From Actinocatenispora rupis (GTDB lineage Bacteria > Actinomycetota > Actinomycetes > Mycobacteriales > Micromonosporaceae): a stretch of DNA of 64,000 nucleotides. The translations under genes and the position numbers were made by a program. Of the stretch, positions 29,269-39,822 are shown piece by piece. Under the pieces are notes generated by a model, which was given only the letters and a program-made list of their open reading frames with translations, was not told the origin of the DNA and made no database searches. The stretch lies in the NCBI RefSeq assembly GCF_016861975.1, contig NZ_BOMB01000013.1, positions 1 to 64,000 of the forward strand. Direction: 5' to 3'. The number at the start of each line of letters is the position of its first letter. Within the stretch, counting starts at the first letter, position 1.

Positions 29269-29834
29269 TGACGACGGCAACTGAGAAGATCGCCCCGCGC
29301 CTCAAGGAGCGGTACAAGGCGGAGATCGCCCCGGCGATGACCAAGGAGTTCGCCTACCGGAACGTGATGCTCGTTCCGTCGGTGACGAAGATCGTCGTCA
29401 ACATGGGCGTCGGCGAGGCTGCGCGGGACGCGAAGCTGATCGACGGTGCGGTGAAGGACCTGGCCGCGATCACCGGTCAGAAGCCTCTGGTACGGCGGGC
29501 GAAGAAGTCCATCGCGCAGTTCAAGCTGCGTGAGGGTATGCCGATCGGCGCGAAGGTGACCCTGCGCGGCGACCGGATGTGGGAGTTCCTGGACCGGCTG
29601 CTGTCGATCTCGCTCCCGCGTATCCGCGACTTCCGTGGTCTGTCGCCGAAGCAGTTCGACGGCCACGGCAACTACACGTTCGGTCTCACCGAGCAGTCGG
29701 TCTTCCACGAGATCGACCAGGACAGGATCGACCGTGTCCGAGGCATGGACATCACCGTCGTGACGTCCGCAACCAACGACGCGGAGGGCCGGCACCTGCT
29801 GAAGCTGCTGGGCTTCCCGTTCAAGGAGAACTGA
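29268..29834 (+). CDS. rplE: 50S ribosomal protein L5
   Basis: A 188-residue L5, 5S rRNA binder of the central protuberance. It has [20 protein letters not shown] and [17 protein letters not shown] 29268 overlaps the rplX stop by 1 bp; GTG 29265 is an in-frame alternative. Confidence 0.97.
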   Translation: MTTATEKIAPRLKERYKAEIAPAMTKEFAYRNVMLVPSVTKIVVNMGVGEAARDAKLIDGAVKDLAAITGQKPLVRRAKKSIAQFKLREGMPIGAKVTLRGDRMWEFLDRLLSISLPRIRDFRGLSPKQFDGHGNYTFGLTEQSVFHEIDQDRIDRVRGMDITVVTSATNDAEGRHLLKLLGFPFKEN

Positions 29835-29838
29835 TCGA

Positions 29839-30024
29839 ATGGCCAAGAAGGCGCTGATCATCAAGGCGGCGCGGAAGCCGAAGTTCTCCGCGCGTGCGTA
29901 CACTCGCTGCCAGCGCTGCGGTCGGCCCCGCGCGGTCTACCGCAAGTTCGGGCTCTGCCGGGTGTGCATCCGTGAGATGGCGCACCGCGGCGAGCTTCCC
30001 GGTGTGTCCAAGGCGTCCTGGTAG
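29839..30024 (+). CDS. rpsN: 30S ribosomal protein S14, zinc-binding type
   Basis: A 61-residue short S14 with both CxxC pairs (CQRCG and CRVC), so it is the zinc-dependent type. It starts [16 protein letters not shown] and ends in GVSKASW. Actinobacteria often carry a second, zinc-free paralogue elsewhere that takes over in zinc shortage; none is in this window. Confidence 0.97.
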   Translation: MAKKALIIKAARKPKFSARAYTRCQRCGRPRAVYRKFGLCRVCIREMAHRGELPGVSKASW

Positions 30025-30092
30025 AAGCCGACGCTGGATAGCAACGCCACAGGCCCACACAGGGAACCGGGGCGAGGAAGGCACCACATCAC

Positions 30093-30500
30093 ATGACGAT
30101 GACCGATCCGATCGCAGACATGCTGACCCGTCTGCGCAACGGTAACCAGGCGTACCACGACGAAGTGTCGATGCCGTACTCCAAGATCAAGGCGAACATC
30201 GCCGAGGTCCTGAAGCAGGAGGGGTACGTCACCGGCTGGGGAGTCGAGGAACCGGCCGAGGGTACCGTCGGAAAGAAGCTGAAGGTCGAGCTGAAGTTCG
30301 GCCAGAACCGGGAGCGCAGCCTCGCCGGTATCCGCCGGGTCTCGAAGCCGGGCCTGCGGGTGTACGCGAAGGCAGACGAGCTGCCCCGGGTGCTCGGTGG
30401 CCTGGGCGTCGCGATCATCTCGACGTCGCAGGGGCTGCTGACCGACAGGCAGGCTCGCAAGCGTGGCGTGGGCGGGGAAGTCCTCGCCTACGTCTGGTAA
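30093..30500 (+). CDS. rpsH: 30S ribosomal protein S8
   Basis: A 135-residue S8, a core 16S rRNA binder and, in other bacteria, repressor of the spc operon. It has [21 protein letters not shown] and [26 protein letters not shown] 30093 has GGCGAGGAAGGC upstream. Confidence 0.98.
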   Translation: MTMTDPIADMLTRLRNGNQAYHDEVSMPYSKIKANIAEVLKQEGYVTGWGVEEPAEGTVGKKLKVELKFGQNRERSLAGIRRVSKPGLRVYAKADELPRVLGGLGVAIISTSQGLLTDRQARKRGVGGEVLAYVW

Positions 30501-30515
30501 GGGAGTTGCGGAGCC

Positions 30516-31052
30516 ATGTCTCGGATTGGACGTAAGCCGATCCCGGTCCCGGCCGGTGTGGACGTCAACATCGACGGCGCCACCGTGTCGGTCAAGGGGC
30601 CGAAGGGCGAGCTGTCGCACACGCTCGCCGAGCCGATCACCGCGAAGATCGAGGACGGCACGCTGTACGTGGAGCGGCCGAACGACGAGCGTCGTTCGCG
30701 CGCCCTGCACGGGCTGTCTCGGACCCTCGTGAACAACCTCGTGGTCGGTGTGACCGACGGATACTCCAAGGTTCTGGAGATCCAGGGCACCGGTTACCGC
30801 GTGCAGGCGAAGGGTTCGGACCTTGAGTTCGCGCTCGGGTTCTCGCACCCGGTGGTGGTGACCGCGCCGGACGGGATCTCGTTCAGCGTGCAGAAGCCGA
30901 CCCAGCTCACCGTGTCCGGCATCAACAAGCAGTTGGTGGGCGAGGTCGCGGCGAACATTCGCAAGATCCGGCCGCCGGAGCCGTACAAGGGCAAGGGTGT
31001 GCGGTACCAGGGCGAGGTCGTCCGCCGCAAGGCCGGAAAGGCGGGTAAGTAA
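30516..31052 (+). CDS. rplF: 50S ribosomal protein L6
   Basis: A 178-residue L6 near the factor-binding centre: [17 protein letters not shown] start, two repeated domains, and the conserved [18 protein letters not shown] end. The stop TAA overlaps the rplR ATG (TAATG). Confidence 0.98.
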   Translation: MSRIGRKPIPVPAGVDVNIDGATVSVKGPKGELSHTLAEPITAKIEDGTLYVERPNDERRSRALHGLSRTLVNNLVVGVTDGYSKVLEIQGTGYRVQAKGSDLEFALGFSHPVVVTAPDGISFSVQKPTQLTVSGINKQLVGEVAANIRKIRPPEPYKGKGVRYQGEVVRRKAGKAGK

Positions 31053-31447
31053 TGGGTGCCAAGCTCATCAACCGCAACGCGGTGAAGGGCGGTGCCGCGG
31101 CACGTCGGATCTCCAAGAGCCGGCGGCACTACCGGGTGCGCAAGCACATCAACGGCACCGCGGACCGTCCGCGGCTGGTCGTGACCCGGTCCCTGCGCAA
31201 CATCTTCGCCCAGGTCGTGGACGACACCAAGGGGCACACCCTGGTGTCGGCGTCGACGCTGGAGGAGACGCTGCGCAGCGCCGAGGGCGACAAGAAGGAC
31301 CAGGCCCGCAAGGTCGGCGAGCTCATCGCCGCGCGGGCGAAGGACGCGGGCGTGACCCAGGTGGTCTTCGACCGCGGCGGCAACGCCTACCACGGGCGTA
31401 TCGCCGCGCTGGCCGACGCCGCGCGTTCTGGCGGCTTGGAATTCTGA
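31052..31447 (+). CDS. rplR: 50S ribosomal protein L18
   Basis: A 131-residue L18, 5S rRNA binder: [19 protein letters not shown] and [20 protein letters not shown]. It is coupled to rplF by a 1-bp overlap. Confidence 0.97.
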   Translation: MGAKLINRNAVKGGAAARRISKSRRHYRVRKHINGTADRPRLVVTRSLRNIFAQVVDDTKGHTLVSASTLEETLRSAEGDKKDQARKVGELIAARAKDAGVTQVVFDRGGNAYHGRIAALADAARSGGLEF

Positions 31448-31463
31448 GGAAAGGTAGCGCCTG

Positions 31464-32063
31464 ATGGCAGGTCCGCAGCGCCGTGGCGGATCCGGCGACA
31501 ACCGCCGGGATCGCCGGGATGGCGGCCGTGGCGGCGCGGCCGCGGAGAAGACACCGCACCTCGAGCGGCTCGTCAAGATCAACCGCGTCGCCAAGGTAGT
31601 CAAGGGTGGTCGCCGGTTCAGCTTCACCGCGCTGGTCGTGGTGGGCGATGGTGACGGCACCGTTGGTGTCGGATATGGGAAGGCCAAGGAGGTGCCCGCG
31701 GCGATCGCCAAGGGTGTCGAGGAGGCCAAGAAGCACTTCTTCAAGGTGCCGCGCATCGGCGCGACGATCACCCATCCGGTGATCGGCGAGGACGCTGCGG
31801 GCGTGGTCATGCTCAAGCCGGCCTCCGCCGGTACCGGTGTGATCGCCGGTGGCCCGGTGCGTGCCGTACTGGAGTGCGCGGGGATCCACGACGTGCTCTC
31901 CAAGAGCCTGGGCTCGTCGAACCCGATCAACATCGTGCACGCCACCGTGGCCGCGCTGAAGGGTCTTGAGTCGCCGGAGCAGGTGGCGGCCCGTCGTGGC
32001 CTGCCGCTGGAGGACGTGGCTCCGACCGCGATGCTGCGGACCCGTGCGGGCCTGGCGAGCTGA
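31464..32063 (+). CDS. rpsE: 30S ribosomal protein S5
   Basis: A 199-residue S5 with the double-stranded-RNA-like domain ([20 protein letters not shown]) and the [22 protein letters not shown] segment. The N-terminus has a basic Arg/Gly-rich stretch of about 25 residues. No change typical of spectinomycin resistance is visible by eye. ATG 31464 has GAGGAAAGG upstream. Confidence 0.97.
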   Translation: MAGPQRRGGSGDNRRDRRDGGRGGAAAEKTPHLERLVKINRVAKVVKGGRRFSFTALVVVGDGDGTVGVGYGKAKEVPAAIAKGVEEAKKHFFKVPRIGATITHPVIGEDAAGVVMLKPASAGTGVIAGGPVRAVLECAGIHDVLSKSLGSSNPINIVHATVAALKGLESPEQVAARRGLPLEDVAPTAMLRTRAGLAS

Positions 32064-32077
32064 ACGGGAGACATGAC

Positions 32078-32260
32078 ATGGCACGCCTGAAGGTCACCCA
32101 GGTCCGGTCCGTGATCGGTACGAAGCAGAACCAGCGCGAGACGCTGCGCAGCCTCGGCCTGAAGCGGATTCACGACGTGGTGGTCAAGGAGGACCGTCCG
32201 GAGATCCGGGGCATGGTCCGCACCGTGACCCACCTCGTGCAGGTTGAGGAGGTGGAGTAG
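32078..32260 (+). CDS. rpmD: 50S ribosomal protein L30
   Basis: A 60-residue L30 in its usual place between S5 and L15. It has [26 protein letters not shown] and the [15 protein letters not shown] end. A 2-bp gap separates it from rplO. Confidence 0.97.
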   Translation: MARLKVTQVRSVIGTKQNQRETLRSLGLKRIHDVVVKEDRPEIRGMVRTVTHLVQVEEVE

Positions 32261-32262
32261 CG

Positions 32263-32706
32263 ATGGCACTGAAGGTTCATCACCTGCGTCCCGCGCCGGG
32301 CGCCAAGACCAGCAAGATCCGGGTCGGCCGCGGTGAGGGCTCGAAGGGCAAGACCGCCGGTCGCGGTACGAAGGGTACGAAGGCCCGGAAGAACGTGCCG
32401 GCTGCGTTCGAGGGTGGGCAGATGCCCATCCACATGCGGCTGCCGAAGCTGAAGGGCTTCAAGAGCAGGAACAAGGTCGTCTTCCAGGTCGTGAACCTGG
32501 ACCGGCTGGCCAGCCTGTTCCCGAACGGTGGCGAGATCGGTCCGGTCGAGCTGGCCGAGGCCGGCGCCGTCCGCGCCGGTGAGCCCGTCAAGGTGCTCGG
32601 CTCGGGCGACCTCGGCGGCGTCAAGCTCCAGGTCTCGGCGCACGCGTTCAGCGCGTCGGCCAAGGAGAAGATCGCCGCCGCCGGTGGGTCCACCACCGAG
32701 CTGTAG
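32263..32706 (+). CDS. rplO: 50S ribosomal protein L15
   Basis: A 147-residue L15. The Gly/Lys-rich N-terminus ([22 protein letters not shown]) is normal, and it has [17 protein letters not shown]. Last ribosomal gene of the spc block here, closed by a strong hairpin. Confidence 0.98.
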   Translation: MALKVHHLRPAPGAKTSKIRVGRGEGSKGKTAGRGTKGTKARKNVPAAFEGGQMPIHMRLPKLKGFKSRNKVVFQVVNLDRLASLFPNGGEIGPVELAEAGAVRAGEPVKVLGSGDLGGVKLQVSAHAFSASAKEKIAAAGGSTTEL

Positions 32707-32716
32707 CGATGCAGAA

Positions 32717-32762
32717 ACCGCGCCGTTGTGAGGGCCGATCCGGTTCCCCGCAACGGCGCGGT
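32717..32762 (+). terminator. terminator after rplO
   Basis: Perfect 12-bp stem (32717-32728 with 32751-32762) with a 22-nt loop, 10 bp after the rplO stop, followed by CTCATGT. It separates the ribosomal block from secY. Confidence 0.8.
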
Positions 32763-32907
32763 CTCATGTCGGCACCGTTGTCGCCGCCATGGATACCGTC
32801 GTAATCGCCCGTACTGTTAGAGTCGCCCCCGAGCCCCGGCGGGTGCGCCGGGCACTGGGATCGACACGTACCGCCGCGTCGGCGGTCAGTCTGCGCAGGA
32901 GGAACAG

Positions 32908-34233
32908 TTGCTCTCCGCCTTTGTCAGCGCGTTCCGTACGCCTGACCTGCGCAAGAAGATACTGTTCACGATCTTCATCCTGGCCATCTTCCGACTCGGT
33001 GCGGCGATACCGAGCCCCGGCGTCTCGTACACCAATGTGCAGAAGTGCATCGACATCGCGAGCAAGAGCAACGCGACGTCGGACGTCTTCACACTGTTGA
33101 ACCTGTTCTCCGGCGGTGCGCTGTTCCAGTTGAGTGTGTTCGCGCTGGGCATCATGCCCTACATCACCGCGAGCATCATCCTGCAGCTGCTGACCGTCGT
33201 GATTCCCCGGCTGGAGCTGCTGCGCAAGGAAGGTCAGTCCGGCCAGGCGAAGATCACGCAGTACACGCGGTACCTGACGCTCGGCCTGGCGGTGCTGCAG
33301 GCCTCCGGGTACATCGCGCTCGCGGAGTCCGGCCAGCTGTTCGGCAACCAGTGCACCGACCCGATCATCCCGACGGTCGGCCCGCTGCCGCACTGGCTCA
33401 CGCTCGTCGTCATCGTGATCACCATGACCGCCGGTACCGGCTGCATCATGTGGCTGGGTGAGCTGGTCACCGACCGCGGTGTCGGCAACGGCATGTCGGT
33501 CCTGATCTTCACGAACATCGCGGCCCGGATGCCGTCCGAGGGCTGGACGATCCTGAAGAAGGGCACGCTGACGTTCGCGATCGTGCTCGGCATCGGCATC
33601 GTCGTGATCGCCGCGGTCGTGTTCATCGAGCAGGCCCAGCGCCGCGTCCCGGTGCAGTACGCGAAACGTATGATCGGCCGCCGCATGTTCGGCGGCACCT
33701 CGACCTACATTCCGTTGAAGGTGAACCAGGCCGGCGTCATCCCGGTCATCTTCGCCTCGTCGCTGCTCTACCTGCCGCAGCTGGTCACCCAGCTCGCCGG
33801 CCAGAACAGCACGAACCCGGTGGTCACCTTCATCACCAGGTACATCACCCAGCAGAACAACTGGGTCCACATCCTTCTGTACTTCGCGCTCATCGTCTTC
33901 TTCACGTACTTCTACGTCGCGATCACGTTCAACCCGACCGAGGTCGCGGACAACATGAAGAAGTACGGCGGGTTCGTGCCGGGCATCCGGCCCGGGCGGC
34001 CGACCGCGGAGTACCTGGACTTCATCCTGAGCCGGATCACCCTGCCGGGCTCGCTGTACCTGGGCATCATCGCGGTGCTGCCGAACCTGTTCATCGGCCT
34101 CGCCGGCGGCAACGTGCAGAACTTCCCGTTCGGCGGTACGGCGGTGCTGATCATGGTCGGCGTCGGCCTGGAGACGGTGAAGCAGATCGAATCGCAGCTG
34201 ATGCAGCGCAACTACGAAGGGTTCCTCCGGTAG
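32908..34233 (+). CDS. secY: protein translocase subunit SecY
   Basis: A 441-residue ten-helix channel of the Sec translocon. The N-terminus is LSAFVSAFRTPDLRKKILFTI, the plug region is near GVSYTNVQ, and the conserved GTSTYIPLKVNQAGVIPVIFASSLL is followed by FNPTEVADNMKKYGGFVPGIRPG. TTG 32908 is supported by AGGAGGAAC 4 nt upstream. adk and map follow, as in other bacteria. Confidence 0.98.
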   Translation: MLSAFVSAFRTPDLRKKILFTIFILAIFRLGAAIPSPGVSYTNVQKCIDIASKSNATSDVFTLLNLFSGGALFQLSVFALGIMPYITASIILQLLTVVIPRLELLRKEGQSGQAKITQYTRYLTLGLAVLQASGYIALAESGQLFGNQCTDPIIPTVGPLPHWLTLVVIVITMTAGTGCIMWLGELVTDRGVGNGMSVLIFTNIAARMPSEGWTILKKGTLTFAIVLGIGIVVIAAVVFIEQAQRRVPVQYAKRMIGRRMFGGTSTYIPLKVNQAGVIPVIFASSLLYLPQLVTQLAGQNSTNPVVTFITRYITQQNNWVHILLYFALIVFFTYFYVAITFNPTEVADNMKKYGGFVPGIRPGRPTAEYLDFILSRITLPGSLYLGIIAVLPNLFIGLAGGNVQNFPFGGTAVLIMVGVGLETVKQIESQLMQRNYEGFLR

Positions 34234-34369
34234 TGTCGCCGCGCAGCGGGGGTTCGCGCACAGGAAGTCCGGTGGATCGAGGTGATGGCATGAGCGGGCG
34301 CCAACGGGCGAGTCGTCAGCGCAGCGGCCTCGTGTGCCACGCCCGTCCGACGCGAAGCGAGGAACGGGC

Positions 34370-35023
34370 ATGAGGCTGGTGCTGGTGGGTCCGCCGGGGG
34401 CGGGCAAGGGAACCCAGGCGGAGTTCATCGCCGCGCACCTGTCTGCGCCGAAGATCTCCACCGGCGACATCCTCCGGGCCAACGTCGCGGACGGCACCGA
34501 GCTGGGCCGCGAGGCCAAGGGGTACATGGACGCCGGCGAGCTGGTCCCCGACCAGGTCGTCATCAACATGGTGCGGGGCCGCCTGGCGGAGCCCGACGCC
34601 GAGGACGGCTTCCTGCTCGACGGATTCCCGCGTACGGTGCCGCAGGCGCAGGAGCTCGACAAGATGCTCGCGGACCTCGGCACCGGTCTCGACCTCGTTC
34701 TCGAACTCGTGGTCGAGGAGGAGGAGGTCATCCGGCGGCTGTCCGGCCGGCGTACCTGTCGGGGCTGCGGGAAGATCTGGCACGTCGAGTTCGATCCGCC
34801 GGCCAGGTCCGGGGCGTGCGACCGGTGCGGCGGCGAGCTGTTCCAGCGCGACGACGACAAGCCGGAGACCATCGCCGAGCGCCTCCGGGTGTACGCGCGC
34901 GACACCCAGCCCCTCGTGGCGTACTACGCCGCCCAGGGCAAGCTGGTCGGCTTGGACGCGGTCGGCCCGGTCGAGGACGTGACCCAGCGGGCGTACGACG
35001 CGCTCCGGTCGTACGGCGGTTAG
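34370..35023 (+). CDS. adk: adenylate kinase
   Basis: A 217-residue long-form adenylate kinase (ATP + AMP to 2 ADP). P-loop GPPGAGKGT at residues 7-15, AMP-binding [18 protein letters not shown], and a LID domain with four Cys in two CxxC pairs (CRGCG and CDRCG) that would bind zinc. Many actinobacteria have the short, zinc-free form, so this long LID is of some interest. ATG 34370 has AGCGAGGAACGGG upstream. Confidence 0.97.
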   Translation: MRLVLVGPPGAGKGTQAEFIAAHLSAPKISTGDILRANVADGTELGREAKGYMDAGELVPDQVVINMVRGRLAEPDAEDGFLLDGFPRTVPQAQELDKMLADLGTGLDLVLELVVEEEEVIRRLSGRRTCRGCGKIWHVEFDPPARSGACDRCGGELFQRDDDKPETIAERLRVYARDTQPLVAYYAAQGKLVGLDAVGPVEDVTQRAYDALRSYGG

Positions 35024-35030
35024 GACCCAC

Positions 35031-35855
35031 TTGTTCGCCAAGCAACGCATCCAGCTCAAGACGCCCGAGCAGTTCGCGCTCATGCGCGAGGCCGGCCTCC
35101 TGGTCGCCGACACCCTGGCGAAGCTGCGCGCCGCGGTCGCGCCGGGTGTCTCGACCAAGGATCTCGACGAGCTGGCCGAGTCGAACATCCGGGCCGCCGG
35201 CGGCACCCCCAACTTCAAGGGGTACTACGGCTATCCGGCGACGATCTGCGCGTCGGTGAACGACCAGGTCGTGCACGCGATCCCGAGCGCGGACCAGGTC
35301 CTTGCCGAGGGCGACATCATCTCGATCGACTGCGGCGCCATCATCGAGGGCTGGCACGGCGATTCGGCGATCACCGTCCCGGTCGGGGAGGTCGACCCGG
35401 CGCTGACCCGGATGATCGACGTCGCCGAGGACGCCATGTGGGCGGGCATCGCCGCCGCGGGCACCGGCCGTCGCCTCACCGACATCTCGTACGCGATCGA
35501 GCAGGTCGTCCGCGCCGGCGGACAGTACGGGATCGTCGAGGGGTACGGCGGGCACGGCATCGGTACGGAGATGCACCAGGACCCGCACATCCTGAACTAC
35601 GGACGTCCGGGCAAGGGCCCGAAGCTGGTGACCGGCATGGCGCTGGCGATCGAGCCGATGATCACGATGGGCCGCGCCGACGTCGTGGAGCTGGACGACC
35701 AGTGGACGGTCGTCACGGCCGACCATTCGCTCGCCGCGCACGTCGAACATTCGGTCGCGCTGTGCTCCGACGGCCTCTGGGTACTCACGGCGCCGGACGG
35801 CGGCCGCTCCCGTCTCGGCGACCTCGCGTCGGCGCTCGCCACCCCCGCCCTCTGA
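35031..35855 (+). CDS. map: methionine aminopeptidase, type I
   Basis: A 274-residue metallo-aminopeptidase that removes the initiator Met. The metal ligands are visible in IISIDCGAIIEGWHGDSA, GYGGHGIGTEMHQDP, AIEPMI and VEHSVALC. TTG 35031 lies 7 bp after adk. Normal length for type I without zinc finger. Confidence 0.95.
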   Translation: MFAKQRIQLKTPEQFALMREAGLLVADTLAKLRAAVAPGVSTKDLDELAESNIRAAGGTPNFKGYYGYPATICASVNDQVVHAIPSADQVLAEGDIISIDCGAIIEGWHGDSAITVPVGEVDPALTRMIDVAEDAMWAGIAAAGTGRRLTDISYAIEQVVRAGGQYGIVEGYGGHGIGTEMHQDPHILNYGRPGKGPKLVTGMALAIEPMITMGRADVVELDDQWTVVTADHSLAAHVEHSVALCSDGLWVLTAPDGGRSRLGDLASALATPAL

Positions 35856-35939
35856 GCCATTTCCGCGGCAACCGCTTTCCCGCGCATCCCGCCGTACCAT
35901 GGAGTCGGGTACCTCTGCTGCACGGGGAGGGGGGCGGCC

Positions 35940-36341
35940 GTGGACCGGCAGGACATGCGGGTGTCGGACGCCGAGCGCCAGGAGGTCGTCGACCAACTGG
36001 GCACGGCGCTTGGCGAAGGCCGCCTCGACGTGGAGGAGTACGACGAGCGCGTGCAGTCCGCGTACCAGGCGAAGACGTACCGGGATCTGGTGCCGTTGAC
36101 GGCGGATCTGCCGGGGCTGCCGGTGCCGGCGCCGCTGGGTGAGAAACGCGCCGCACTCGCCCGTGCGCGCGGGGGCGAGCCGCCGAGCCGTGCGATCGCG
36201 GTGCTTTCGGTGGTCTTCGTGTTCATCGGGCTGAGTGTCCTGATGTCGGTCGCCACCGGTGGCGTGTTGATCCCGTTCTGGCCGCTGTTCATCTTCGGCT
36301 TCTGGGGCCTGGCCCGTTCCGGACGGTACGGGCGCCGCTGA
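35940..36341 (+). CDS. DUF1707 membrane protein
   Basis: A 133-residue protein. The N-terminal DUF1707 domain (about 1-60: MRVSDAERQEVVDQLGTALGEGRLDVEEYDERV) is a small actinobacterial domain of unknown function. Two membrane helices follow at about 83-105 and 108-125. GTG 35940 has GGGGAGGGGGGC upstream. No function can be given. Confidence 0.85.
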   Translation: MDRQDMRVSDAERQEVVDQLGTALGEGRLDVEEYDERVQSAYQAKTYRDLVPLTADLPGLPVPAPLGEKRAALARARGGEPPSRAIAVLSVVFVFIGLSVLMSVATGGVLIPFWPLFIFGFWGLARSGRYGRR

Positions 36342-36350
36342 CGGCCCGGT

Positions 36351-36379
36351 TTGGCAAGCGTGATCGGGCCGCGTAAGAT
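36351..36379 (+). promoter_or_regulatory. infA promoter (-35 TTGGCA, -10 TAAGAT, 17-bp spacer)
   Basis: TTGGCA at 36351-36356 and TAAGAT at 36374-36379, 17 bp apart, just after the DUF1707 gene. It would start transcription of infA-rpmJ-rpsM-rpsK-rpsD-rpoA-rplQ near 36386 with a leader of about 155 nt. Confidence 0.75.
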
Positions 36380-36540
36380 ACATCCTTGGCGCACAGCGCC
36401 CGTCCTGTCGTGTCTTCAATCGGACCTGCCGCGGACACCCTCTGCTGAGGTGGCCCTCCGGCGTCCGTGAGCGCGCGGGACCGCGGCTGAGGCACTGTAC
36501 GTCGACCATAGGACCCGACTCGTCAGGGTAAGCGGAGGAC

Positions 36541-36762
36541 ATGCCGAAGAAGGACGGCGCCATCGAGATCGAGGGCCGTGTTGTGGAGCCCCTGCCGAAC
36601 GCGATGTTCCGCGTGGAGCTCTCCAATGGCCATCGAGTGTTGGCACACATCAGCGGCAAGATGCGGCAGCACTACATCCGTATTTTGCCGGAGGACCGGG
36701 TAGTCGTGGAGCTCTCTCCCTACGACCTGACCCGGGGACGCATCGTCTACCGCTACAAGTGA
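36541..36762 (+). CDS. infA: translation initiation factor IF-1
   Basis: A 73-residue OB-fold factor that blocks the A site during initiation. Typical [25 protein letters not shown] and [25 protein letters not shown] 36541 has AAGCGGAGGAC upstream. Confidence 0.98.
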   Translation: MPKKDGAIEIEGRVVEPLPNAMFRVELSNGHRVLAHISGKMRQHYIRILPEDRVVVELSPYDLTRGRIVYRYK

Positions 36763-36918
36763 GTCCCTCGGGACTCTCTTCGGGTGGTGGGACCACCGGG
36801 CTGCCGTACGGCGGTCCGGTCCTTTGCCGCTCGCCTGACACGGGCCCGCCGTGTCCGTGATCGAAAGAGTACTTCCGTCGTGCGCGGGGGTGCTCCCCAT
36901 TGAAGGACGCTTAGAACC

Positions 36919-37032
36919 GTGAAGGTAAAGCCGAGCGTTAAGAAGATCTGCAACAAGTGCCGGGTGATCCGCCGTCACGGCCGGGTCATGATCATCTGCT
37001 CTGACCCGCGGCACAAGCAGCGCCAGGGCTGA
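36919..37032 (+). CDS. rpmJ: 50S ribosomal protein L36, zinc-binding type
   Basis: A 37-residue L36: [14 protein letters not shown], then [22 protein letters not shown]. Three Cys and one His make a zinc ribbon, so this is the C+ form. GTG 36919. It lies between infA and rpsM, as usual. Confidence 0.97.
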   Translation: MKVKPSVKKICNKCRVIRRHGRVMIICSDPRHKQRQG

Positions 37033-37184
37033 GCCCAGCGCTGCGCGGATCGCACTGACGCTTCACCACCAGGAAGGCCCGTCCACGGTCGTACCCTCGG
37101 CCCGGAGGCTGGGGCCCCGCTCATTGGGCGCGCGGGGACGGACGGGCGCAGACCTCCGGATGGACACGAGGAGTACGCCCAGTA

Positions 37185-37565
37185 ATGGCACGTCTGGTCG
37201 GCGTCGATCTTCCCCGCGAAAAGCGGCTGGAGATCGCGCTCACGTACATCTACGGGGTCGGTCGGACCCGGGCGATCGAAACGCTCGACAAGACCGGCAT
37301 CAGCCCCGACAAGCGCGTCCGTGACCTCACCGACGAGGAGCTGGTTCAGCTCCGCGACTGGATCGAGGCCAGCTACCAGGTAGAGGGTGACCTTCGCCGC
37401 GAGGTCGCCTCGGACATCCGGCGCAAGATCGAGATCGGTTGCTACCAGGGCATCCGGCACCGTCGCGGCCTGCCCGTACGCGGGCAGCGGACCCGTACCA
37501 ACGCGCGTTCCCGCAAGGGCCCGAAGCGCACCGTTGCCGGCAAGAAGAAGCCGGGCAAGAAGTAG
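37185..37565 (+). CDS. rpsM: 30S ribosomal protein S13
   Basis: A 126-residue S13 of the head, contacting P-site tRNA. It has [22 protein letters not shown], the [23 protein letters not shown] basic segment and a Lys-rich tail. ATG 37185. First of the rpsM-rpsK-rpsD-rpoA-rplQ run. Confidence 0.98.
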   Translation: MARLVGVDLPREKRLEIALTYIYGVGRTRAIETLDKTGISPDKRVRDLTDEELVQLRDWIEASYQVEGDLRREVASDIRRKIEIGCYQGIRHRRGLPVRGQRTRTNARSRKGPKRTVAGKKKPGKK

Positions 37566-37602
37566 TAACCGCTGACGATCTCGACAGGAGAGACATACAG
37601 GT

Positions 37603-38004
37603 ATGCCGCCCAAGGCGCGTGCCGGTGCCAAGAAGGTCCGGCGTAAGGAAAAGAAGAACGTGGCCCACGGCCACGCCCACATCAAGAGCACGTTCAACAA
37701 CACGATCGTGTCGATCACCGACCCGACCGGTGCGGTGATCTCGTGGGCGTCGTCCGGCCAGGTGGGTTACAAAGGCTCCCGCAAGTCGACGCCGTTCGCG
37801 GCGCAGCTGGCCGCTGAGGCGGCGGCGCGTCGTGCGATGGAGCACGGCATGCGCAAGGTCGACGTGTTCGTCAAGGGCCCCGGTTCCGGCCGGGAGACCG
37901 CGATCCGGTCGCTGCAGGCGGCCGGCCTCGAGGTCGGGTCGATCCAGGACGTCACGCCGCAGCCGCACAACGGATGCCGGCCGCCGAAGCGCCGTCGGGT
38001 CTGA
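37603..38004 (+). CDS. rpsK: 30S ribosomal protein S11
   Basis: A 133-residue S11 of the platform. It has [38 protein letters not shown] and the [13 protein letters not shown] end. ATG 37603 follows CAGGAGAGAC. Confidence 0.98.
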   Translation: MPPKARAGAKKVRRKEKKNVAHGHAHIKSTFNNTIVSITDPTGAVISWASSGQVGYKGSRKSTPFAAQLAAEAAARRAMEHGMRKVDVFVKGPGSGRETAIRSLQAAGLEVGSIQDVTPQPHNGCRPPKRRRV

Positions 38005-38021
38005 GGGGGAGCAGGAGAATC

Positions 38022-38648
38022 ATGGCTCGTTACACAGGTCCTGACTGCCGCCGCTGCCGGCGCGAGAAGATGAAGCTGTACCTCAAGGGCAGCAAGTGCG
38101 AGGGCCCGAAGTGCCCGCTGGAGTCGCGTCCCTACCCGCCCGGCCAGCACGGCCGCGGTCGGCTCAAGGAGACCGAGTACCTGCTGCAGCTTCGTGAGAA
38201 GCAGAAGGCCCGCCGGGTGTACGGCGTGCTGGAGAAGCAGTTCGTGCGGTACTACGAGGAAGCGAACCGGCAGAAGGGCAAGACCGGTGAGGCCCTGCTC
38301 CAGCTGCTGGAGATGCGCCTCGACAACGTGGTCTACCGCGCCGGGTACGCCAAGTCCCGGGACATGGCCCGTCAGCTCATCCGGCACGGCCACTTCGTGG
38401 TGAACGGCCGCAAGGTCGACATCCCGTCGTACCAGGTGACCGAGCACGACATCGTCGAGGTCCGGGAGAAGTCCCGCGAGCTCACGCCGTTCGTGGTCGC
38501 CAAGGCCGAGGCCGGCGAGAAGACGGTGCCGGCGTGGCTTGAGGCCATCCCCGGCCCGATGAAGATCCTGATCCACTCGGCCCCGGCCCGGCAGGTCATC
38601 GACACGCCGGTGCAGGAGCAGCTCATCGTCGAGTACTACTCGAAGTAA
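38022..38648 (+). CDS. rpsD: 30S ribosomal protein S4
   Basis: A 208-residue S4, a primary 16S rRNA binder. The N-terminal zinc site has Cys at about 9, 12, 26 and 31 (CRRC, then KCEGPKCPL), the zinc-binding form. The S4 RNA-binding domain is at about 98-160 (RLDNVVYRAGYAKSRDMARQL). I chose ATG 38022 with GGAGCAGGAG upstream; the in-frame 37974 start lies inside rpsK. Confidence 0.98.
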   Translation: MARYTGPDCRRCRREKMKLYLKGSKCEGPKCPLESRPYPPGQHGRGRLKETEYLLQLREKQKARRVYGVLEKQFVRYYEEANRQKGKTGEALLQLLEMRLDNVVYRAGYAKSRDMARQLIRHGHFVVNGRKVDIPSYQVTEHDIVEVREKSRELTPFVVAKAEAGEKTVPAWLEAIPGPMKILIHSAPARQVIDTPVQEQLIVEYYSK

Positions 38649-38738
38649 CACCTGCGGTCCCCGGGGCAGCCCGCTCCGGGGACCGGAAGCATGTTGTGGC
38701 GTCATATGGCGGGCGCCCGACCAGATGGAGGAAACACC

Positions 38739-39761
38739 GTGCTCATCACCCAGCGGCCGTCGCTGTCCGAGGAGTCGATTGCCGAGAACCGTTCGCGGTT
38801 CACGATCGAGCCCCTGGAGCCGGGCTTCGGGTACACGCTCGGCAACTCGCTGCGGCGTACCCTGCTCAGCTCCATTCCCGGCGCGGCCGTCACGAGCATC
38901 AAGATCGACGGCGTGCTGCACGAGTTCACGACGATTCCCGGTGTCAAGGAGGACGTCGTCGACCTCGTGCTGAACATCAAGGAGCTGACCGTCAGCTCCG
39001 AGCACGACGAGCCGGTCACCATGTACCTGCGGAAGCAGGGCCCCGGCCCGGTGACCGCGGGTGACATCCAGCCGCCGGCGGGCGTCGAGGTGCACAACCC
39101 CGACCTGCACCTGGCCACCCTGAACGACAAGGGTCGGCTGGACATGGAGCTGGTCGTCGAGCGTGGACGTGGCTACGTCACGGCCGCGCAGAACAAGCAG
39201 CAGGGCCAGGAGATCGGCCGGATCCCGGTCGACTCGATCTACTCGCCGGTGCTGAAGGTCAGCTACCGCGTCGAGGCGACCCGTGTCGAGCAGCGCACCG
39301 ACTTCGACAAGCTGGTACTCGACGTCGAGACGAAGAACTCGATCTCGCCGCGTACCGCGCTGGCGTCCGCCGGTTCGACCCTGGTCGAGCTGTTCGGGCT
39401 GGCCCGCGAGCTGGACGAGGCGGCCGAGGGCATCGACATCGGCCCGTCGCCGCAGGACGCGCAGCTCGCCGCCGACCTGGCGCTGCCGATCGAGGAGCTG
39501 GACCTGACCGTCCGGTCGTACAACTGCCTCAAGCGCGAGGGCATCAACAGCGTTGGTGAGCTGCTGTCGCGTACCGAGGCGGACCTGCTCGACATCCGGA
39601 ACTTCGGTCAGAAGTCCATCGACGAGGTCAAGATGAAGCTGGCCGGTATGGGGCTGGGCCTGAAGGACCAGGCTCCCGGGTTCGACCCTGCCAGTGTCGC
39701 GGAGAGCTTCGCCGAGCCCGACTACGACGGCAACGACTTCCGCGAGACCGAGCAGCTCTAA
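38739..39761 (+). CDS. rpoA: DNA-directed RNA polymerase subunit alpha
   Basis: A 340-residue alpha subunit. The N-terminal assembly domain starts [11 protein letters not shown] and has [22 protein letters not shown]. The C-terminal domain that binds UP elements and activators is at about 255-320 ([23 protein letters not shown]). GTG 38739 has ATGGAGGAAACACC upstream. Confidence 0.98.
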   Translation: MLITQRPSLSEESIAENRSRFTIEPLEPGFGYTLGNSLRRTLLSSIPGAAVTSIKIDGVLHEFTTIPGVKEDVVDLVLNIKELTVSSEHDEPVTMYLRKQGPGPVTAGDIQPPAGVEVHNPDLHLATLNDKGRLDMELVVERGRGYVTAAQNKQQGQEIGRIPVDSIYSPVLKVSYRVEATRVEQRTDFDKLVLDVETKNSISPRTALASAGSTLVELFGLARELDEAAEGIDIGPSPQDAQLAADLALPIEELDLTVRSYNCLKREGINSVGELLSRTEADLLDIRNFGQKSIDEVKMKLAGMGLGLKDQAPGFDPASVAESFAEPDYDGNDFRETEQL

Positions 39762-39822
39762 GCTGTAGTACCGCAGGTGAGGGGCGCCCCCGAGCCGCAC
39801 TGGAATAGAGGAGCCTTCGAAA